Assembly (NCBI RefSeq): GCF_003570705.1
Contig: NZ_QWVT01000037.1
Location: forward strand, 1-64,000
Reading direction: 5' to 3'
Origin: Mesobacillus zeae
GTDB taxonomy: Bacteria > Bacillota > Bacilli > Bacillales > Cytobacillaceae
Length of the DNA: 64,000 bases
Shown: positions 60,253 to 64,000 of the stretch, in pieces
Layout of the letters: the number at the start of each line of letters is the position of its first letter
How positions within the stretch are numbered: the stretch's first letter is position 1
Notes under the pieces: generated by a model
The model's database searches: none
Seen by the model: the letters and a program-made list of their open reading frames with translations, nothing else
Told to the model about the DNA's origin: nothing
Position numbers and translations under genes: made by a program

Positions 60253-60717
60253 TGCAAGAAAAATACCGGTTATCCCGGCTTATTTCAGCTTATTACTAGG
60301 GATATTACACATGTAAAAAACAGGGGTGCCAGCTGCCCCTGCTATACAAGCTACACTGTGAAGTGCAGCGACCAGCGGAGAAATAGTCCTCCTCTACCGG
60401 CAAGGCAGAGGGAGGTTTATTTCTTTTTGCGCATGAGAAAAATGACTTTAGTAATTACTTACATGATTAGCTTTTCTGCGGTAATTTAGAGTTTTTAGAG
60501 GGTTATTTTTAACTCCAATGCTTTGACTAAATAACACAGTTGTTTATCCTCATATACTTTTGTATGTCATCCACTTACTGATAACTGATATCTACCTTTC
60601 CCTCTGTTCCGAAAAGCTTCCATCTATTAATTAATACACCCATGATGGGATGCCTGAACAATACAAAAGGATCCTTCAGCTTTTAGAGATGATCTAAAAA
60701 GATGTTTTAGAACGAAA
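60253..60717. other. Intergenic region with several hairpins
   Basis: No gene is supported. CAGGGG...CCCCTG at about 60323-60344 and CCTCCTCT...AGAGGGAGG at about 60390-60416, the latter followed by TTTATTTCTTTTT, form a terminator-like set for the pxp operon or a small structured RNA of about 100 bases. The rest to 60717 is AT-rich and featureless. Confidence 0.45.
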
Positions 60718-60742
60718 AAAAGCCCGGAAACTCCGGGCTCTT
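60718..60742 (-). terminator. Terminator of the arcT-like gene
   Basis: Minus strand AGCCCGGA, short loop, TCCGGGCT, then a run of seven T. Confidence 0.88.
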
Positions 60743-60750
60743 TGCGGTTT

Positions 60751-61872
60751 TTACTTATCAAACTGTTTCAGGTACTCTGACAGTTCCCTCAGGCCATTTT
60801 TCAGCACTTCGGTATGTGTGCAGTAGCCGAGTCTTGCATGTCCAGGGACATCGAAGCGGTTACCTGGAACAAGGAGAACTCCTTTGTTTTTCAGGATATC
60901 GATGCAGAACTGTTCAATTTCCACAGGGATGTCTAGCTTGATGAATGACGTGGAAACATGTTTTGGACAAATTAATGAGACGCGCGGTTCTTTTTCAACC
61001 CATTCCTTTAGGATTTCAAGATTGGTATGAACGATTTCCGCATTTCTTTCCATGACTTTTTCTTTATTTTTCAAAATATGAACAGCGAGATAATCATCGA
61101 AGACACCCGCACAAATCATCGTATAATCGCGGTACTTTCTGAAAAGATCTGCGAGTTCTTTATTGGTTGCCGTCCAGCCGACACGAATGCCGGGAACTGA
61201 ATACGTTTTGGACAAGCTATTCGTTGAAATCCCTCTATCATAAAGATCAACGATCGAAGTTACTCTTACAGAAGGATCTAGCGGCTTATACACTTCATCC
61301 ACAAGTATGTAAGCGCCAACTTTTTCGGCAATCTTGATAACTTCCTTCATGTAATCGTCTTCAAGAATTGTGCCAGTTGGGTTATTGGCGTTATTCAGGC
61401 AAATCATTTTTGTATTAGGGCGAATTAATTTTTTTAATTCTTCTAAATCAGGGAGCCAGTCATGATCTTCGTCGATTTCCCAAAGGTCCACTTCAGCACC
61501 GTAAGATCTTGGAATGTCATATAATTGCTGGTAGCTTGGATGCATAGCGATTACATGGTCATTAGGTTCAATTAGGGCATATAAGGCCAAAAGGTTTGCG
61601 CCGGTTGCACCGTTTGTCTGCAGGATATTGTCAGCCGGAACATTTTTATACAGCTTGCTCACTTCAGTTTTAAACTCTGGAGATCCTTCGATCCAGCCAT
61701 AGTTCATTTTTTTATGCAGCAGCCCGTCAAAAAATTCCGTAGGAGTCGTTCCGTCAATCGAAATGATTTCTTCCAATGTAAATGAAGCGATGGAACTTCC
61801 TGCAATATCATAAATAGCGTCGTTTTCCCAAACGTTTAACCATTCTTCAACACCAAAATTAGCGATTTTCAT
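60751..61872 (-). CDS. arcT: ArcT-like PLP aminotransferase
   Basis: A 373-residue class I/II aminotransferase. Motifs: YGWIEGSPEFK, QTNGATGANLLALYALIEPNDHVIAMHPSYQQLYDIP, CLNNANNPTGTI (PLP-Asn), LVDEVYKPL (PLP-Asp), TNSLSKTYSVPGIRVGW with the Schiff-base Lys and phosphate-binding Arg, and GNRFDVPGHARLGYC for substrate carboxylate. The start MKIANFGVEEWLNVWENDAIYDIAGSS resembles ArcT of lactic acid bacterial arc operons. The reaction of ArcT is not established. ATG at 61872 has AGAGGT upstream. It follows the antiporter gene by 55 bases. No arcA, arcB or arcC is present. Confidence 0.75.
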   Translation of the reverse strand: MKIANFGVEEWLNVWENDAIYDIAGSSIASFTLEEIISIDGTTPTEFFDGLLHKKMNYGWIEGSPEFKTEVSKLYKNVPADNILQTNGATGANLLALYALIEPNDHVIAMHPSYQQLYDIPRSYGAEVDLWEIDEDHDWLPDLEELKKLIRPNTKMICLNNANNPTGTILEDDYMKEVIKIAEKVGAYILVDEVYKPLDPSVRVTSIVDLYDRGISTNSLSKTYSVPGIRVGWTATNKELADLFRKYRDYTMICAGVFDDYLAVHILKNKEKVMERNAEIVHTNLEILKEWVEKEPRVSLICPKHVSTSFIKLDIPVEIEQFCIDILKNKGVLLVPGNRFDVPGHARLGYCTHTEVLKNGLRELSEYLKQFDK

Positions 61873-61927
61873 TTTTGATAACCTCTTTTCGATGATGTGG
61901 TAACCTTTTGTTCTTTCCGCTGTTATA

Positions 61928-63349
61928 TTATACCGTAATGTTTCCAATAACTAATTGTGTAATCACGTAAATTGTACCGATGACAATCAATGAAGCGAAT
62001 ACCAATTCGTTTCTTGTCAACAATTTCTTCTCTTTGTTTTCTTTTCTTGCCATTATAAAGAATATGATACCTGGAATATAAGCAATAAAGACAAGCAATG
62101 TGTAGGAAATTCCCGAAGCAAGGATTGCCCAGATTTGGAATACCGCTGCAATGAACCCAATCACCATTTGCTTGACTTCGCCAGCCTGGTTCCGATTTTG
62201 ATAAGAAAGCTTGAATTGATACAAACCTACGAATAAATAACAGATTAAAATAGCAGCCGTACAAAGTGAATAAGCGAAATTATAAGCCTTATCCGTGAAC
62301 AGGAATGTGAAGATAAACAATTGAGTCAAACCTGCAGTAAGGACCAAGGAAAAAGTAGGTGAACCAGCTTTGTTTACTTTGCCGAAAATCGATGGAAGCA
62401 GCTTAGCTTTTGCCATTAAGAGTGTTGTTTCAGCTGGAAGCATTGTCCATGACAGCCATGAGCCCAGAATCGAAATGATCAGACCAACGTTGATGAAAGC
62501 AGCACCCCATGGGCCGACAACATCTTCAAAAATATAGGCCATTGATGGAGTCTGCAGGTTGGTTAATTCTGTCTGCGTCATAAGGCCGTAAGGAATAATA
62601 GAAGCAAGCATATAGATGGCTAATAAGCCGAGCAATCCGAAAACAGTCGCTTTACCGGCATCGGATTTCTTTTCCGCACGTGAAGACAGCATAGAAGCTC
62701 CTTCAACCCCCACGAACACCCACATCATAACCATCATACAGCTTTTCACTTGTGTGAAAACATCAGCCATGGTGAAATTAGTAGATACGGTTCCCCAGAA
62801 ATGAGCTGTAAATATATCAACTTTAAAGGCGATAATGCCGACTACGATGAATAAAAAGATTGGAATCAGTTTGAACAGCGTTACAACTGTATTGATGACA
62901 GCAGCTTCTTCCACTCCTCTGTTTACGATGAAAGTAAGCAGCCACATTAAAATACTGGCCCCAATAATAGAAGGGATATTTTGGCCGTTCCCGAAAACAG
63001 GGAAGAAATAAGAAAGCGTACTCATTAGCATCGTCGCAAAAGCAACGTTTCCGAGCCATGCAGACAGCCAGTAGCCCCAGCCGCTAATGAATCCTCCAAA
63101 TTTTCCAAAGCCATCTTCAGCATAGCTGAAAATACCGTTTAGTTCAGGTTTTTTTAAAAGTAAGTTGTTGAATGATAACGATAACATCAGGATACCAACT
63201 CCCACTATGGCCCAAGCTACTAAAGCCGGTCCTGGGGAAGCACCAGAAGCAAGGTCGCTGGAGATGCCGAAGATCCCTGCGCCTATGGAAGAGCTTATTA
63301 CTAGTGCTATTAATGAAAATAAACCTAGTTTCTTTGCCCTGTCAGACAT
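61928..63349 (-). CDS. APC-family basic amino acid antiporter, ArcD/AdiC-like
   Basis: A 473-residue transporter with about twelve helices. The APC start LFSLIALVISSSIGAGIFGISSDLASGASPGPALVAW includes the substrate-binding GAGIF turn, and VFVGVEGASMLSSRAEKKSDAGKATVFGLLG is typical of the basic amino acid/polyamine antiporter group (arginine-ornithine or lysine-type). The pairing with an ArcT-like aminotransferase supports arginine or ornithine as substrate. AAAGGAG precedes ATG; a TATAAT lies at 63384-63379 on the minus strand. First gene of a two-gene operon. Confidence 0.82.
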   Translation of the reverse strand: MSDRAKKLGLFSLIALVISSSIGAGIFGISSDLASGASPGPALVAWAIVGVGILMLSLSFNNLLLKKPELNGIFSYAEDGFGKFGGFISGWGYWLSAWLGNVAFATMLMSTLSYFFPVFGNGQNIPSIIGASILMWLLTFIVNRGVEEAAVINTVVTLFKLIPIFLFIVVGIIAFKVDIFTAHFWGTVSTNFTMADVFTQVKSCMMVMMWVFVGVEGASMLSSRAEKKSDAGKATVFGLLGLLAIYMLASIIPYGLMTQTELTNLQTPSMAYIFEDVVGPWGAAFINVGLIISILGSWLSWTMLPAETTLLMAKAKLLPSIFGKVNKAGSPTFSLVLTAGLTQLFIFTFLFTDKAYNFAYSLCTAAILICYLFVGLYQFKLSYQNRNQAGEVKQMVIGFIAAVFQIWAILASGISYTLLVFIAYIPGIIFFIMARKENKEKKLLTRNELVFASLIVIGTIYVITQLVIGNITV

Positions 63350-63721
63350 TCAAATCACTCCTTTACATTTATATCCTCATTATAGTCCTCGATTTTTGAG
63401 ATAAAGAAATGAAATGATAAAGTTCTGTGTCATAATATACTATTTTAACAAAATATTTAATTTTTTCTCTCTATAGAATAGAGGCTTTTTGTAAGGATCA
63501 TTACAAATAATCGGCTAAGTCTTAGTAATCTGGTGTTTCGGGATTATTTATATTTATACAATAGATTTTCACGCTCACCTTTATCAAAATCATAGAAATT
63601 ATTATTAGAATAGTTTATAATTACAACGTTTCAAAACTGCTACACTTGTTATATCAGTATAATTATTCATTTTATAGATTAAATGATTCTACTATAGAAA
63701 AAAGATCAAGGAGAAAATGAT
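63350..63721. other. Divergent promoter region
   Basis: About 370 very AT-rich bases between the antiporter and the EamA gene. No ORF is seen. It must hold both promoters; only the antiporter -10 (minus strand, 63384-63379) is suggested. Confidence 0.4.
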
Positions 63722-64000
63722 ATGTGGTTCCTTTATTCGCTATTCACTGCCCTCGCCTGGGGCGGAGCTGACTTATTTTACAAAAAAGGCACGGACAGCG
63801 ACGACAAATACAGCCATTTGAAAATTGTGGCTATCGTCGGGCTGGTAATGGGTATCCATGCGACGGGATATATGCTTTTAAACGGACTCTCGCTAAATCC
63901 GGTCGATCTTATCAAATATTTGCCGGTCTCTTCCTTATATATTCTGTCTATGACGATTGGCTATATTGGCTTAAGATATATAGAACTGTCGATTGCCTCG
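63722..64000 (+). CDS. EamA/DMT-family transporter, cut by the window end
   Basis: The first 93 codons of a membrane protein. WFLYSLFTALAWGGADLFYKKGTDSDDKYSHLK has the DMT-type first helix with WGGADLF, and three further helices follow (IVAIVGLVMGIHATGYMLL and SLYILSMTIGYIGLRYIELSIAS). AAGGAG lies 8 bases before ATG. Such transporters export or import small metabolites; the substrate is unknown. The 3' part lies outside. Confidence 0.78.
   Translation, partial: MWFLYSLFTALAWGGADLFYKKGTDSDDKYSHLKIVAIVGLVMGIHATGYMLLNGLSLNPVDLIKYLPVSSLYILSMTIGYIGLRYIELSIAS

Overview
The window looks like chromosomal DNA of an endospore-forming, low-to-moderate-GC Firmicute of the family Bacillaceae. The evidence is seen directly: AGGAGG-type ribosome binding sites, many TTG and GTG starts, and recognisable Bacillus systems (LiaIHFSR, TasA/TapA/SipW, InhA, YfmL, PxpBCA/YcsG, BirA-, Fur-, SinR-, CcpA- and SigB-like sites). 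The genus cannot be fixed from the sequence; lineages near Mesobacillus or Cytobacillus are plausible.

Layout. 1-4.4 kb: a VanR/VanS-like two-component system with a VanY-type carboxypeptidase but no ligase genes, plus small membrane proteins. 4.4-8.2 kb: an ArsR-type regulator with a three-gene ABC-2 exporter behind a strong promoter. 8.2-11.9 kb: the envelope-stress operon liaI-liaH-liaF-liaS-liaR, without liaG, followed by an array of nine 50-bp repeats. 12.4-16.7 kb: a LysM/CAP secreted protein, an RraA-like protein, a broken DUF421 gene, a SigB-type stress protein and a transsulfuration enzyme. 16.9-19.6 kb: bioD-bioA-bioY behind a BirA operator. 19.7-22.5 kb: a CBS protein, a DEAD-box helicase and a 21-bp tandem repeat. 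22.5-30.3 kb: InhA protease, a two-module secreted nucleotidase and an M20 deacylase.

30.3-35.6 kb is the most unusual part. A PqqD-like/M50 membrane protease gene is preceded by a 22-residue Cys/Trp-rich peptide gene. Upstream of that lie an HD-GYP protein and a histidine kinase that share the same multi-pass membrane sensor, and a divergent GGDEF cyclase follows. Together they suggest a peptide and c-di-GMP signalling locus, possibly feeding sporulation.

35.6-43.5 kb: an acyl-CoA ligase, dispersed repeats, a SulP transporter, and a biofilm-fibre operon (TasA, TapA, SipW and a sortase-anchored TasA-like protein) with SinR-type boxes. 43.6-46.6 kb: proC, an N-acetylglucosamine PTS gene and a small Cys-rich protein. 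47-50.9 kb: two adjacent arsenic operons (arsRBC and arsR-arsP-thioredoxin). 51-56 kb: a siderophore ABC importer and a divergent ferredoxin-NADP reductase sharing one perfect Fur box. 56.4-60.3 kb: 5-oxoprolinase genes pxpBCA with a YcsG-type transporter. 60.7-63.4 kb: an ArcT-like aminotransferase and ArcD-like antiporter without arcABC. The window ends inside an EamA-type transporter gene.
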